A stretch of 9,130 nt of DNA from Halomonas halophila (GCA_002433675.1 DJIP01000007.1:1110-10239), one strand, 5' to 3'. Counted from the stretch's first letter, positions 1 through 7,655 are shown. Made by a program: numbers and translations. Notes: generated by a model not told the origin, from the sequence alone.

Positions 1-675
1 GTTCTCGGCGATGTCGCGAAAGGCAAAGGATACGACAATGCCGATCATGCCGGCGCCGCCGACCACCGAAAACGCCAGGCCGGTCAACCCGGCGACCTGC
101 AGTATGAGATAGATGCCGAGCAGCAACACAGGAAGGGCGATGGCACGGGCCAGGACCTGGCGTAGAAAGGGCGAGGCGACACGCTTGCGCAACAGACGCC
201 TGGCCAGCGCCGAGACCAGGCGTGCAAGCAGCCAGGCCAGCGGCAGCACCAGCAACGCCAGCAAGGCCAGCGGTACATAGGTCAGCGCCTCGCGGCCAAA
301 GCGCCCAAGTTCGTCGATGACCGGCGTCAGCGACAGCGTGAATTCGGGTTGCACCTCGATGCGATTGACGACGGCGACAACGCCCTCGGTCTTGGCGGCC
401 AGGGAGCCGGCCCAGTCGCGATGGTTCCCCGAGGCCGTCGCACCGTCCAGGTAGACGATGCCTTCCTTGACCTCGACGGCGAGACTGCGATACCAGCCGG
501 CCGAGGCCAGAATGCCGGTCAATCGACGTTCGATATCGGCATCCTCGGTGCGCTCGGAGACCGCAATCGTCTGGGTGCCCTCGACGTTCGGCGCCTCCTG
601 GGCACGTGCGCTGCTGTCGAGTACGACGTTGCCAAGCAGGGTGCCAAGGATCAGTACGTACAGGATCCCGCGCAT
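1..675 (-). CDS. BON-domain mechanosensitive channel (MscS-type), 3' end beyond window
   Basis: The first 225 residues of a membrane protein are visible; the gene runs off the left edge. Residues 1-25 look like a signal peptide or anchor ending in SSARA before Gln26. Residues ~46-108 read as a BON domain (start DADIERRLTGIL, then a VEVKEGIVYLDGA strand pair and a VVAVVNRIEV end), a periplasmic module thought to bind membranes or phospholipid. Hydrophobic helices follow at ~132-153 and ~178-197, then ~202-219 (AFSVVGGAGMIGIVVSFAFR) leading into DIAEN, which resembles the pore-lining TM3 of MscS channels. The inferred role is an inner-membrane channel that opens under tension and releases solutes on osmotic downshock. 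The start at 675 follows a GGAGAAAGG ribosome site. An in-frame ATG at 711 would add 12 residues and cannot be excluded. The gene is divergent from dacB. The family call is firm, but the gating domain is not visible. Confidence 0.82.
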   Translation of the reverse strand, partial: MRGILYVLILGTLLGNVVLDSSARAQEAPNVEGTQTIAVSERTEDADIERRLTGILASAGWYRSLAVEVKEGIVYLDGATASGNHRDWAGSLAAKTEGVVAVVNRIEVQPEFTLSLTPVIDELGRFGREALTYVPLALLALLVLPLAWLLARLVSALARRLLRKRVASPFLRQVLARAIALPVLLLGIYLILQVAGLTGLAFSVVGGAGMIGIVVSFAFRDIAEN

Positions 676-991
676 GGCCTTTCTCCACGAATGCGAGTCG
701 CTTCCCAGCATGCTGGTATTTTCCTGGCTTAGCCACTGCAGGCTGTGCTTGGCTGGCGCTATTTCTGCGCGTCGATACGAGCGGGGCTGCGTCGGCAGAC
801 GTCGGGCGAAGAAGGCGGGTGGTTCTCCGCGGGGTGCGGGAATCGTCACCGCTCCACCGCCGCCCCGATTGGGTAGAGCGCGTGCGCGGTCATGTCATCA
901 AGCTACAGTCGAATCCTTGGACGCCAGGCGGTAGACTCGGCCCTCGTTGCGCCGCATGGGCGCAACGCCCGTTCATCGCAGGGAAGTCTTC
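676..991. other. Divergent intergenic region between the channel gene and dacB
   Basis: This 316-bp stretch must carry the promoters of both divergent genes. I find no reading frame in it with convincing start and ribosome site. A perfect 12-bp palindrome, CCAGCATGCTGG, lies at 705-716 and overlaps the alternative start of the channel gene. A strong inverted repeat lies at 945-967 and is listed separately. A weak -10-like TAGACT at 932-937 has no good -35 partner. No promoter is called with confidence. Confidence 0.6.
945..967 (+). promoter_or_regulatory. Perfect 9-bp inverted repeat in the dacB leader
   Basis: CGTTGCGCC (945-953) and GGCGCAACG (959-967) are perfect inverted copies around a 5-base loop GCATG. 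The element ends 12 bases before the dacB ribosome site AGGGA (980-984) and has no T-run, so it is not an intrinsic terminator. It could be an operator just downstream of the transcription start or a leader hairpin that affects translation. The symmetry is seen directly; the function is inferred. Confidence 0.5.
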
Positions 992-2470
992 ATGTCGCCT
1001 CGCTCGCCTTTTGCCTGGCCCGTTCTCCTCGTATCCGCCCTGGTGGCGCTGTGCCTCACGCTGTTGTCCGCTACCTCGGTGCAGGCTGCCGGCTTCGGCA
1101 ATCTGGCCGAATTGTCCAAGCAGGGTTTTCTGATCAGTGCCGAGGCGCGTCTGCTCGGCACCGGTGACGCGCCCGGCGAGACCCTCGGCAGCCTGACCCC
1201 GGAGCGCCAGCTCACCCCGGCCTCGGTGACCAAGGTCTACACCGCGGCAGCGGCGCTGGACGCCTGGGGGCCGCAGCATCGTTTCACCACTGAGCTTGTC
1301 AGCACCGCGCGCTCGGGAAGCGACGGTACCCTGGCCGGCGATCTGGTGATGGTGGGGGGCGGCGATCCCAGCCTGACCAGCGAGGACCTGTGGCGCCTGG
1401 CCCAGCGTCTGCACCAGGCCGGGGTGCGCCGGGTGACCGGCCGGCTGGTGGTCAGTCAATGGCGCTTCGGTCCGGTGACCTGCCGTACCATCGATCGCTG
1501 CACCGCCCGCGAGCGCTCCGACAACGCCTACAGCGCGCTGCTGACCTCCGCCGGGGTCAACTACGGCAGCTGGTGCGTGCAGGTGGCGCCTGGTGCCGTC
1601 GGCGGCCCGGCGCGGATCACCGGCTGCAACAGCCAGACGCCGCTGTTCGCGGTCAACAACAGGGTCACCACCCAGGGCGCCAACGCCGGCACCAGCCTGC
1701 AGGCGACCCGGGTCAATGGCGCCGAAGGCGAAACCCTGACGGTCAGCGGCCAGATCTCGTCCAACGCCCTGCCGCGCGAAGTCTACCGCGCCAGCGCCGA
1801 CCCGGCGGCCCAGACGGCGGCGACCCTCAACGCCATGCTGGTTCGCTCCGGCATCCTCGTCGAAGGCGGCGTGGCCACCAGCAGCGAGGCGCCACCCGGC
1901 GGCGCCCGTCGCCTGGCGGCGGTGGACGGCAAGCCGCTGCAGGAGATCCTGCTGCGCATGCTCAACTACTCCAACAACTATATGGCCGACGTGCTGGCGC
2001 TGGATCTGGTGGAGGGGCCCCGGGCCGAACTCGACCAGGCCGGTGCGGCGCTGGAAGCCTTCGTCGCCCGGGTGCCCGGCCACGGCGAGGTGACCCTGGA
2101 AAGCGGCAGCGGCCTGACCACCGGCAACAAGATCTCGGCCCGGGGCGGCAATGCCCTGCTCGAGTACATGTTCCGGCGCGCGGATCTGTTCCCGGTGTTC
2201 AACGCCGGCCTGCAGGCGCCGACCAATGGCCCCATGCGCTTTATTCGACGCGGCTCTCCGACCTTCCAGAGCCACGTGACGCTCAAGACCGGCACCCTCA
2301 ATCAGCCGGTGGCGGTACGCGCGGTGACCGGCTACTTCCGTACCGCAAGCCATCGCTTCGGCGTCTTCACCGTGCTGGTCAACGGCACCGCCAACACCCC
2401 TTACATCAGCTGGGCCAGAGTGCTTGACCTGGTATCCCTGGATCTCGACCGCATGATCGCCAACCACTGA
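992..2470 (+). CDS. dacB: D-alanyl-D-alanine carboxypeptidase/endopeptidase, PBP4 type (peptidase S13)
   Basis: This is a 492-residue periplasmic serine peptidase that trims peptidoglycan stem peptides or cleaves D-Ala-mDAP cross-links. Residues 1-32 form a signal peptide (hydrophobic VLLVSALVALCLTLL, cleavage likely after SVQA). The three penicillin-binding motifs are present in order: SVTK at 78-81 with catalytic Ser78 and Lys81, SNN at 327-329, and KTG at 432-434. The ~245-residue gap between SxxK and SxN is the large insertion typical of class C PBP4/DacB proteins, and total length is close to the ~477 of E. coli PBP4. Four cysteines (164, 170, 195, 212) lie in this insertion and could form disulfides. 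The start at 992 has an AGGGA site 7 bases upstream and gives a proper signal peptide. Upstream in-frame TTG 947 and ATG 956 would put the inverted repeat inside the coding region and lengthen the n-region. dgkA follows after 37 bp, probably in the same operon. Confidence 0.94.
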   Translation: MSPRSPFAWPVLLVSALVALCLTLLSATSVQAAGFGNLAELSKQGFLISAEARLLGTGDAPGETLGSLTPERQLTPASVTKVYTAAAALDAWGPQHRFTTELVSTARSGSDGTLAGDLVMVGGGDPSLTSEDLWRLAQRLHQAGVRRVTGRLVVSQWRFGPVTCRTIDRCTARERSDNAYSALLTSAGVNYGSWCVQVAPGAVGGPARITGCNSQTPLFAVNNRVTTQGANAGTSLQATRVNGAEGETLTVSGQISSNALPREVYRASADPAAQTAATLNAMLVRSGILVEGGVATSSEAPPGGARRLAAVDGKPLQEILLRMLNYSNNYMADVLALDLVEGPRAELDQAGAALEAFVARVPGHGEVTLESGSGLTTGNKISARGGNALLEYMFRRADLFPVFNAGLQAPTNGPMRFIRRGSPTFQSHVTLKTGTLNQPVAVRAVTGYFRTASHRFGVFTVLVNGTANTPYISWARVLDLVSLDLDRMIANH

Positions 2471-2490
2471 GGGGCCGGGAGCGCCCCTTT
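2470..2490 (+). terminator. Weak hairpin between dacB and dgkA
   Basis: AGGGGC at 2470-2475 can pair with GCCCCT at 2483-2488 around a 7-base loop, followed by only TT. It starts at the last base of the dacB stop. The missing T-run argues against an efficient terminator. It may reduce read-through or protect mRNA ends between two co-transcribed genes. Confidence 0.25.
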
Positions 2491-2507
2491 CGCCACGAGG
2501 AACCCTC

Positions 2508-2882
2508 ATGAAGCCCGGACACACCGGCTGGCGCCACCTGATTCACTCGACGCGTTACTCGCTCAAGGGCCTGCGGGCCGCCTTTCGTCACGAATCCGCC
2601 TTCCGTCAGGAGCTCGCGCTGTGCCTGGTGCTGGTGCCCCTGGCCTGGTGGATCGGTGACACCCCGGTGGAGTGGATTCTGCTGGTCGGTAGCTGCTTCA
2701 TGGTGTTGATCGTGGAACTGCTCAACAGTGCCATCGAGAGCGTGGTCGATCGCATCGGCCCGGAGCGCCACGTGCTGTCCGGCCGGGCCAAGGACATCGG
2801 CTCGGCGGCGGTGATGCTGTCGCTGGCCATGGCGAGCCTGACCTGGGGACTGCTGGCCGTGGAGAAGTTTCTGATGGCATAA
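2508..2882 (+). CDS. dgkA: Diacylglycerol kinase (prokaryotic DgkA type)
   Basis: This 124-residue integral inner-membrane enzyme phosphorylates diacylglycerol with ATP to give phosphatidic acid. In the E. coli family it recycles the diacylglycerol left when phospholipid head groups are moved to periplasmic glucans or LPS. An amphipathic N-terminus (SLKGLRAAFRHESAFRQE) is followed by three membrane helices at ~36-50, ~54-74 and ~98-118. The signature VELLNSAIESVVDRIG carries the acidic and amide residues of the active site (Glu70, Asn73, Glu77, by alignment to E. coli Glu69, Asn72, Glu76), and SGRAKDIGSAAV follows. Length matches the ~122-residue family. The start ATG has GAGGAA 6 bases upstream. 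The last codons (LMA-stop) form the beginning of a 40-bp tandem repeat. Neighbouring dacB gives an envelope-maintenance context. Confidence 0.95.
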   Translation: MKPGHTGWRHLIHSTRYSLKGLRAAFRHESAFRQELALCLVLVPLAWWIGDTPVEWILLVGSCFMVLIVELLNSAIESVVDRIGPERHVLSGRAKDIGSAAVMLSLAMASLTWGLLAVEKFLMA

Positions 2883-2950
2883 GCGGCCGTGCTCCCACGC
2901 CCGGGCTTGACTGATGGCCCAAGGGACCGTGCTCCCACGCCCGGGCTTGA
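2871..2950. repeat. 40-bp tandem direct repeat (two copies) at the dgkA 3' end, REP-like core
   Basis: Copy 1 (2871-2910) and copy 2 (2911-2950) match at 36 of 40 positions. The last 24 bases of each unit (2887-2910 and 2927-2950) are identical. Copy 1 begins inside the last codons of dgkA and includes its TAA stop. The identical core contains a short CGTG-ctcc-CACG hairpin and the 8-bp palindrome GCCCGGGC. Read on the minus strand the core includes CGTGGGAGCACGG, which recalls the GTGGGAGC head of REP elements in Pseudomonas relatives. The repeat is seen directly; the REP assignment is inference from memory. Confidence 0.85.
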
Positions 2951-3029
2951 GTATGCTCAGGGGAGGAGCACAGGCCCAGGCCCGCCGTGACCCGCGCACG
3001 GGGGCGACGAGTGAACAAGGAGAGCCGCC

Positions 3030-6005
3030 ATGCAGCTGAGCCAGGATTTCTTGCCCCGCGACGACATCCCCGCCGCCCTCGCCGGTGCCCTGGATGCCGC
3101 CTGGGAGCGCCTTGCCACGCGGCTCGAACAGGCAGACAACGTCGCCGAAATGAGCGGCAGCGAGCCCCCTGGCGAGCTCTATCAGGCGCTGGAGCCCCAT
3201 CGCCGGGTCGAACTCGCCCGGGTGCTGGCGATCTCCGAGTTTGCCTGCGAGACCCTGTGTCGCCATCCCCAGTGGCTGGGTTGTCTGGACTCCAGCGGGG
3301 AACTGGATCGTGCCTTGACGCCCGAGGCGCTCAAGCAGCTGCTCGACGAGGGCCTCGAAGCCGCCGAGGATGAGGCCGCCATGCAGGCGGCGATTCGGCG
3401 CTTTCGTGCCGCGCGCATGCTGGCCATCGTGTGGCGCGACATCAACCGCCCCGAGGGCGTCGACGCCTGGGCCACCGGTGCCGCTGTGTCGCGCCTGGCC
3501 GAGGTCTGCCTGGAAGGGGCGCTTGGCTGGCTCGAACGCTTTGTCGAGGCCCGCTGGGGCCGTCCTGCCCCGCGCGAGGATGGCAGCGAGCAACGCCTGG
3601 TGGTGCTCGGCATGGGCAAGCTTGGCGCCGGCGAGCTGAACCTGTCGTCGGACATCGATCTGATCTTTGCCTACCCGGAGAAGGGCGAGACCCAGGGCGG
3701 GCGCAAGTCGCTGGATCACGTCGAGTACTTCACCAAGCTGGGCCAGAAGCTGATTTCGGCGCTGGACCCGGTGACCGCCGACGGCTTCGTCTTTCGCGTC
3801 GACATGCGCCTGCGCCCGCTGGGCGACGGCGGTCCGCTGGTCGGCAGCTTCTCTTCGCTGGCGGGCTACTACCAGGATCAGGGCCGCGAGTGGGAGCGCT
3901 ACGCCATGCTCAAGGCGCGCCCGGTGGCCGGCGATATCGACGCCGGCTATGAGCTTCTGTCGAGCATCCGCCCCTTCGTCTACCGCAAGTACCTGGACTT
4001 CGGCGCCATCGAGTCGCTGCGCGAGCTCAAGGCGATGATCAATCGCGAGGTCCGGCGCAAGGGCATGCAGGGCAACATCAAGCTGGGGCCTGGCGGCATT
4101 CGCGAGGTGGAGTTCATCGTCCAGGCATTTCAGCTGATCCGTGGCGGGCGTGATACGGAATTGCAGGTGACCTCGCTGAAGACCGCCATGCAGCGCTTAC
4201 CGGAGTTGGGCCTGCTGCCCCAGGAGGTGATCGACGAACTGCTGCCGGACTACGCCTTTCTGCGTGATCTGGAGCACGCCATCCAGGCCCTCGAGGATCG
4301 CCAGACCCAGGCGCTGCCCGATGACGATCTCGACCGCGAGCGGGTGGCGCTGGCCATGGGCGCCCAGGGCTGGCCGGCGCTGATGGCGCGTCTGGACGAG
4401 GTGCGTGGGCGGGTGCGCAAGCACTTCGACGCGGTCATCAGCGACCCCGAGGACGAGGTCGAGGAAGATGGCGTCGACGAGGGTGCCAGCCTCGACACCT
4501 GGCGCCAGCTATGGCGCGGCGAGCCGGACGACGACGAGGCCCAGGTGACGCTTGAGGACGCCGGCTTCGATGACGCCGCTACCGCACTCAAGCGGATCAA
4601 GGGCCTGGCCGGGTCACGCCAGGTGCAGGCCATGCAGCGGGTGGGCTATGAGCGCCTTGACGCGCTGATGCCGCTGCTGCTGGACGCGGTGGCCGAGAGC
4701 GAGGCGCCGGATGCGGCGCTCGAACGGGTGCTGCCGCTGATCGAGGCGGTGCTCAGGCGTACAGCCTACCTGGCGCTGTTGCGCGAGAACCCCGACGCCC
4801 TGGGCCACCTGATGAAGCTGTGCGGTGCCAGCCCCTGGATCGCCGAACAGATCGCCCGCTACCCGATCCTGCTCGACGAGCTGCTGACTCCGGATACCCT
4901 CTACACCCCGGCGGACAAGGCGCGCCTGGCCGACGAGCTGCGCCAGACCCTGGCGCGGATTCCCGAGGACGACGAGGAAGCCCAGCTCGAGGCGCTGCGG
5001 GTGTTCAAGCACGCCCAGGTGCTGCACGTGGCGGCCTCGGACATCGCCGGTACCCGCCACCTGATGAAGGTCAGCGACTACCTCACCTATATCGCCGAGG
5101 TGATCCTCGACGCCGTGCTGGCCATGGCCTGGAAGACCCTGACCCGCAAGCACGGCTATCCACTGGGCAAGGACGGCGAGCGTGCCGGTAAAGCACCGGA
5201 GTTCCTGATCGTCGGCTATGGCAAGCTCGGTGGCATCGAGCTTGGCTACGGCTCGGATCTCGACCTGGTGTTCCTGCACGACTGCGCCTCCCAGGGCGAG
5301 ACCGATGGCAAGCGGGTGATCGACAACACCGTCTTCTTCACTCGGCTGGGCCAGCGCATCATCCACCTGCTGTCGGCGGTGACGCCGGCCGGTTCACTCT
5401 ACGAGGTCGACATGCGGCTGCGCCCCTCGGGCAACTCCGGCCTGCTGGTCAGCCCGCTCAAGGCCTTCGCCGAGTACCAGCGCGAGCAGGCCTGGACCTG
5501 GGAGCACCAGGCACTGGTGCGCTCCCGGGTGGTGGCCGGTGATGCGACCCTGGCCGAAGGCTTCGAAAAGGTGCGCTGCGAGATCCTCGGCCGCGAGCGC
5601 GATCGCGAGGCGCTACGCGAAGAGGTGGTCAAGATGCGCCACAAGATGCGTGATCACCTGGGCTCGAAGGGCTCCGCCGACACCTTCGACCTCAAGCACG
5701 ACCCCGGTGGCATGGTCGACATCGAGTTCCTGTGCCAGTACGCGGTGCTGGCGCTATCCCACCAGACACCGGAGCTGATGCGCTTCAGCGACAACATGCG
5801 CATCCTCGAGACCCTGGAGGAGACCGACCATCTCGAGGCGGACGAGGCCCAGGCGCTGCGCGACGCCTACCTGGCCGCGCGCAGCGCCAACCACCGCGCC
5901 GCTCTGACGCGGGAGAGCGCCCGAGGCGACGTCGAGGCGTTCAAGGACCACCGCCGGGCGATCATCGACGCCTGGAAAGCCTGGCTCGAGCCTGAACAGG
6001 GGTGA
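3030..6005 (+). CDS. glnE: Bifunctional glutamine synthetase adenylyltransferase/adenylyl-removing enzyme
   Basis: This 991-residue cytoplasmic enzyme adds AMP to, and removes it from, the regulatory tyrosine of glutamine synthetase, under control of PII and glutamine in the known family. Two nucleotidyltransferase domains are visible. The N-terminal adenylyl-removing half carries GMGKLGAGELNLSSDIDLIF at 194-213 with metal-binding Asp208 and Asp210, then RVDMRLRPLGDGG and GPGGIREVEFIVQAF. The C-terminal adenylylating half carries GYGKLGGIELGYGSDLDLVF at 729-748 with Asp743 and Asp745, then VDMRLRPSGNSG and DPGGMVDIEFLCQY. Both active sites look intact. The protein is about 45 residues longer than E. 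coli GlnE (946), partly because of a very acidic linker at ~472-505 between the halves. The start has AAGGAG 9 bases upstream. The gene lies 147 bp after dgkA, beyond the tandem repeat, so it probably has its own promoter. TATGCT at 2952-2957 is a possible -10, but no clear -35 was found. Confidence 0.96.
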   Translation: MQLSQDFLPRDDIPAALAGALDAAWERLATRLEQADNVAEMSGSEPPGELYQALEPHRRVELARVLAISEFACETLCRHPQWLGCLDSSGELDRALTPEALKQLLDEGLEAAEDEAAMQAAIRRFRAARMLAIVWRDINRPEGVDAWATGAAVSRLAEVCLEGALGWLERFVEARWGRPAPREDGSEQRLVVLGMGKLGAGELNLSSDIDLIFAYPEKGETQGGRKSLDHVEYFTKLGQKLISALDPVTADGFVFRVDMRLRPLGDGGPLVGSFSSLAGYYQDQGREWERYAMLKARPVAGDIDAGYELLSSIRPFVYRKYLDFGAIESLRELKAMINREVRRKGMQGNIKLGPGGIREVEFIVQAFQLIRGGRDTELQVTSLKTAMQRLPELGLLPQEVIDELLPDYAFLRDLEHAIQALEDRQTQALPDDDLDRERVALAMGAQGWPALMARLDEVRGRVRKHFDAVISDPEDEVEEDGVDEGASLDTWRQLWRGEPDDDEAQVTLEDAGFDDAATALKRIKGLAGSRQVQAMQRVGYERLDALMPLLLDAVAESEAPDAALERVLPLIEAVLRRTAYLALLRENPDALGHLMKLCGASPWIAEQIARYPILLDELLTPDTLYTPADKARLADELRQTLARIPEDDEEAQLEALRVFKHAQVLHVAASDIAGTRHLMKVSDYLTYIAEVILDAVLAMAWKTLTRKHGYPLGKDGERAGKAPEFLIVGYGKLGGIELGYGSDLDLVFLHDCASQGETDGKRVIDNTVFFTRLGQRIIHLLSAVTPAGSLYEVDMRLRPSGNSGLLVSPLKAFAEYQREQAWTWEHQALVRSRVVAGDATLAEGFEKVRCEILGRERDREALREEVVKMRHKMRDHLGSKGSADTFDLKHDPGGMVDIEFLCQYAVLALSHQTPELMRFSDNMRILETLEETDHLEADEAQALRDAYLAARSANHRAALTRESARGDVEAFKDHRRAIIDAWKAWLEPEQG

Positions 6006-6272
6006 GTGACGGCGGGGTCACGACTCGCATGTGCGGCACACAGCAAGGGGGCGCAGGCACGTCTGGGCAACAGGACTAGCACCTGGTGAAGCGACGTATC
6101 CGTGGTTGCAAGCGTGCCCCTCGCCGCCGGTTTGCGTCAGCCTGTTCGTGTTCCAGGGCGTGGACGCCTTCAAGCACTTCTGTGAGGATGAGCCAAAGCG
6201 TGCCGTCGCCGATGTGCAGGCCGCGTCCCTGTTCACCCACTACCGGCGTGAACTGCTGAAGGAGAATCCTTG
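6006..6272. other. glnE-aroQ intergenic stretch
   Basis: This stretch opens with a perfect 5-bp inverted repeat, GTGAC-ggcggg-GTCAC (6006-6021), right after the glnE stop. No T-run follows, so it is at best a weak transcript end. The first ~100 bp have non-coding base use in all forward frames. From about 6110 onward the frame ending at 6273 becomes coding-like; that frame is listed separately. No clear aroQ promoter was recognised. Confidence 0.5.
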
Positions 6273-6273
6273 A
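6031..6273 (+). pseudogene. Coding-like ORF tail before aroQ, unrecognised; possible gene remnant
   Basis: The frame is open from a GTG at 6031 and would encode 80 residues, but no ribosome site precedes that GTG or the internal GTGs at 6148 and 6160. Codons before ~6110 show scattered A/T at third positions. From there to the stop almost all third positions are G or C, as in neighbouring real genes. The last ~40 residues (from GVDAFKHFCEDEPKRAVADV to RRELLKENP) look like a normal charged, helical protein C-terminus. The TGA stop overlaps the aroQ ATG (TGATG), and the aroQ ribosome site AAGGAG lies within its last codons, as in a translationally coupled pair. I do not recognise the family. 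It may be the 3' end of a gene whose front was deleted, or a small real gene with a weak start. Confidence 0.35.
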
Positions 6274-6710
6274 TGAGTGGCAAGGTGCTGGTCCTGCATG
6301 GCCCCAACCTCAACCTGCTGGGCACCCGAGAGCCCGAGATCTACGGCCATGAGACCCTGGCCGATATCGACAACGCGCTGCGCGAGCACGCCGTGCTCGA
6401 AGGCTGGGAGCTCGCCAGTCGCCAGAGCAATCACGAGGGTGAGCTGATCGACGCCATCCACGCCGCGCGCCTCGATGGCACCGTCGCCATCATCATCAAC
6501 CCTGCGGCCTATACCCACACCTCGGTGGCGATCCTCGATGCCCTGAACGCCTTCGATGGCACGGTGATCGAGGTGCATCTGTCCAACGTGCACAAGCGCG
6601 AGAGCTTTCGCCACCACTCCTACGTCTCGCTGCGCGCCGATGGCGTCATCGCCGGGCTCGGCAGTCAGGGCTACCACGCCGCCCTGGACGCGGTGATCAG
6701 GAAAGGGTGA
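6273..6710 (+). CDS. aroQ: Type II 3-dehydroquinate dehydratase
   Basis: This 145-residue cytoplasmic enzyme dehydrates 3-dehydroquinate to 3-dehydroshikimate, the third step of the shikimate pathway, probably as a dodecamer as in the family. The N-terminal [18 protein letters not shown] holds the lid arginine Arg19 and catalytic Tyr24. NPAAYTHTS (76-84) supplies Asn76 and His82. [17 protein letters not shown] holds catalytic His102 and substrate-binding Arg113. Length is typical (~145-150). The ATG at 6273 is preferred over the TTG one codon earlier because AAGGAG lies 8 bases upstream of it. The start overlaps the stop of the preceding ORF. In many gammaproteobacteria aroQ is followed by accB and accC; here it is followed at once by a convergent transporter gene, so that link is absent. 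Confidence 0.96.
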   Translation: MSGKVLVLHGPNLNLLGTREPEIYGHETLADIDNALREHAVLEGWELASRQSNHEGELIDAIHAARLDGTVAIIINPAAYTHTSVAILDALNAFDGTVIEVHLSNVHKRESFRHHSYVSLRADGVIAGLGSQGYHAALDAVIRKG

Positions 6711-6712
6711 TC

Positions 6713-6736
6713 AAAAAGAGCTGACGCCTGTTCAGC
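6713..6736 (-). terminator. Putative intrinsic terminator of the EamA transporter gene
   Basis: Read on the minus strand, GCTGA (6736-6732) pairs with TCAGC (6724-6720) around a 7-base loop and is followed by TCTTTTT (6719-6713). The stem includes the transporter's own stop codon. It is only 5 bp long, but the T-run is good. On the plus strand the same hairpin follows the aroQ stop closely but has no T-run after it. Confidence 0.45.
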
Positions 6737-7655
6737 GATCGCGCCCGCGAGTCAGCGCCAGGGTGATCCCGGCTGCACTGATCAGCGCCGCGCCTATCCA
6801 GGTCTCGGGGCGCGGCACATCGCCGAAGAAGATAAAGCCGAACAGTGCCGCCCAGACGATCTGCAGGTACAGAAAGGGCGAGACCAGCGAGGCCGGCGCG
6901 TAGCGCATGGCCAGGATCAGCGTCAGCTGACTGGCCGCGCCCATCAGGCCGACAAAGACGAACAGCGGTAGATCCCCCAATGCCACCGGGGTCCAGAAGG
7001 CCGGAACCACCGCCGAGCTGACCAGCGCGCCGGCAAGGCCCGCGTAGAACAGCGAAGTGAGAGGATGGTCCTCGCGCCCAAAGCGTCGGGTGGACAGCTG
7101 GTAGAGCGCGAAACAGGCGGTCAGACCGAAGGGCAGCAGAATCGCCGGATTGGCGCGCCAGTCCACCGGGCCCACGCAGATCACCACCCCCCCGAAGCCC
7201 ACCAGGATCGCCAGCCACTGGCGCCAGCCGACCCGCTCCTTGAGCAGCGGAATCGCCAGCAGGGTCACCAGCAACGGTGAGCTGAAGTTGATGACGTAGA
7301 CCTGCAGGATAGGCAGGGTGCGAAAGGCCAGGTAGGCGAAGGTGCTGGCTCCCAGCAGCAGCAGGCCACGAACGAACTGGCCGCCCAGTGACGAGGTCTT
7401 CAGCATGGCCACGCCCGGCCCACGTCCCAGATAGACCAGGTAGCCGGTCAGCACCAGCATATGGCCAACGTAGCGCGCCCATACCACCTGGACAGGCGAA
7501 TAGTCCTGGGCCAGGGTCTTGACCCCGGTATCGAGCATGCAGAACAGGAGCCCCGCCGCCAGCATGAAGGCGATGCCCTTCATCGGCCGGTCGCGGTTGA
7601 GGGCCTGTGGCGGCGTCAGGGGCGTAGTGTCTGGTGTCGATGAAGGCGTGGACAT
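6732..7655 (-). CDS. EamA-family (drug/metabolite superfamily) transporter
   Basis: This is a 307-residue inner-membrane protein with about ten hydrophobic helices from residue ~26 to ~302 and a soluble Pro/Thr/Ser-rich N-terminus of ~25 residues. Two EamA repeats are visible. The first ends with VINFSSPLLVTLLAIPLLKE then RVGWRQWLAI (121-150). The second ends with YAPASLVSPFLYLQIVWAAL then a FFGDVPRPETWIG loop (252-288). The SPLL/SPFL plus LKER or FGDVP pattern is typical of the family. Members export amino acids, nucleobases or other small metabolites; the substrate cannot be read from sequence. The frame is open back to TTG 7715 with ATGs at 7691, 7655 and 7583, none with a good ribosome site. 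I chose 7655 because a possible promoter at 7706-7734 leaves a normal leader. The gene converges on aroQ. Confidence 0.85.
   Translation of the reverse strand: MSTPSSTPDTTPLTPPQALNRDRPMKGIAFMLAAGLLFCMLDTGVKTLAQDYSPVQVVWARYVGHMLVLTGYLVYLGRGPGVAMLKTSSLGGQFVRGLLLLGASTFAYLAFRTLPILQVYVINFSSPLLVTLLAIPLLKERVGWRQWLAILVGFGGVVICVGPVDWRANPAILLPFGLTACFALYQLSTRRFGREDHPLTSLFYAGLAGALVSSAVVPAFWTPVALGDLPLFVFVGLMGAASQLTLILAMRYAPASLVSPFLYLQIVWAALFGFIFFGDVPRPETWIGAALISAAGITLALTRGRDR

Noticed and set aside
917..937. TTGGAC plus TAGACT as a dacB promoter
   Set aside because: The two elements are only 9 bases apart, too close for a sigma-70 promoter.
890..2524. A 544-codon open frame on the minus strand opposite dacB
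   Set aside because: It mirrors dacB, which has clear active-site motifs and a signal peptide. The antisense translation is rich in Gly, Ala, Arg, Gln and His without domains, as expected for the complement of high-GC coding DNA.
2406..3719. A 437-codon minus-strand open frame across dgkA and the glnE start
   Set aside because: It crosses two well-identified forward genes and the repeat, and has no recognisable domain or credible start.
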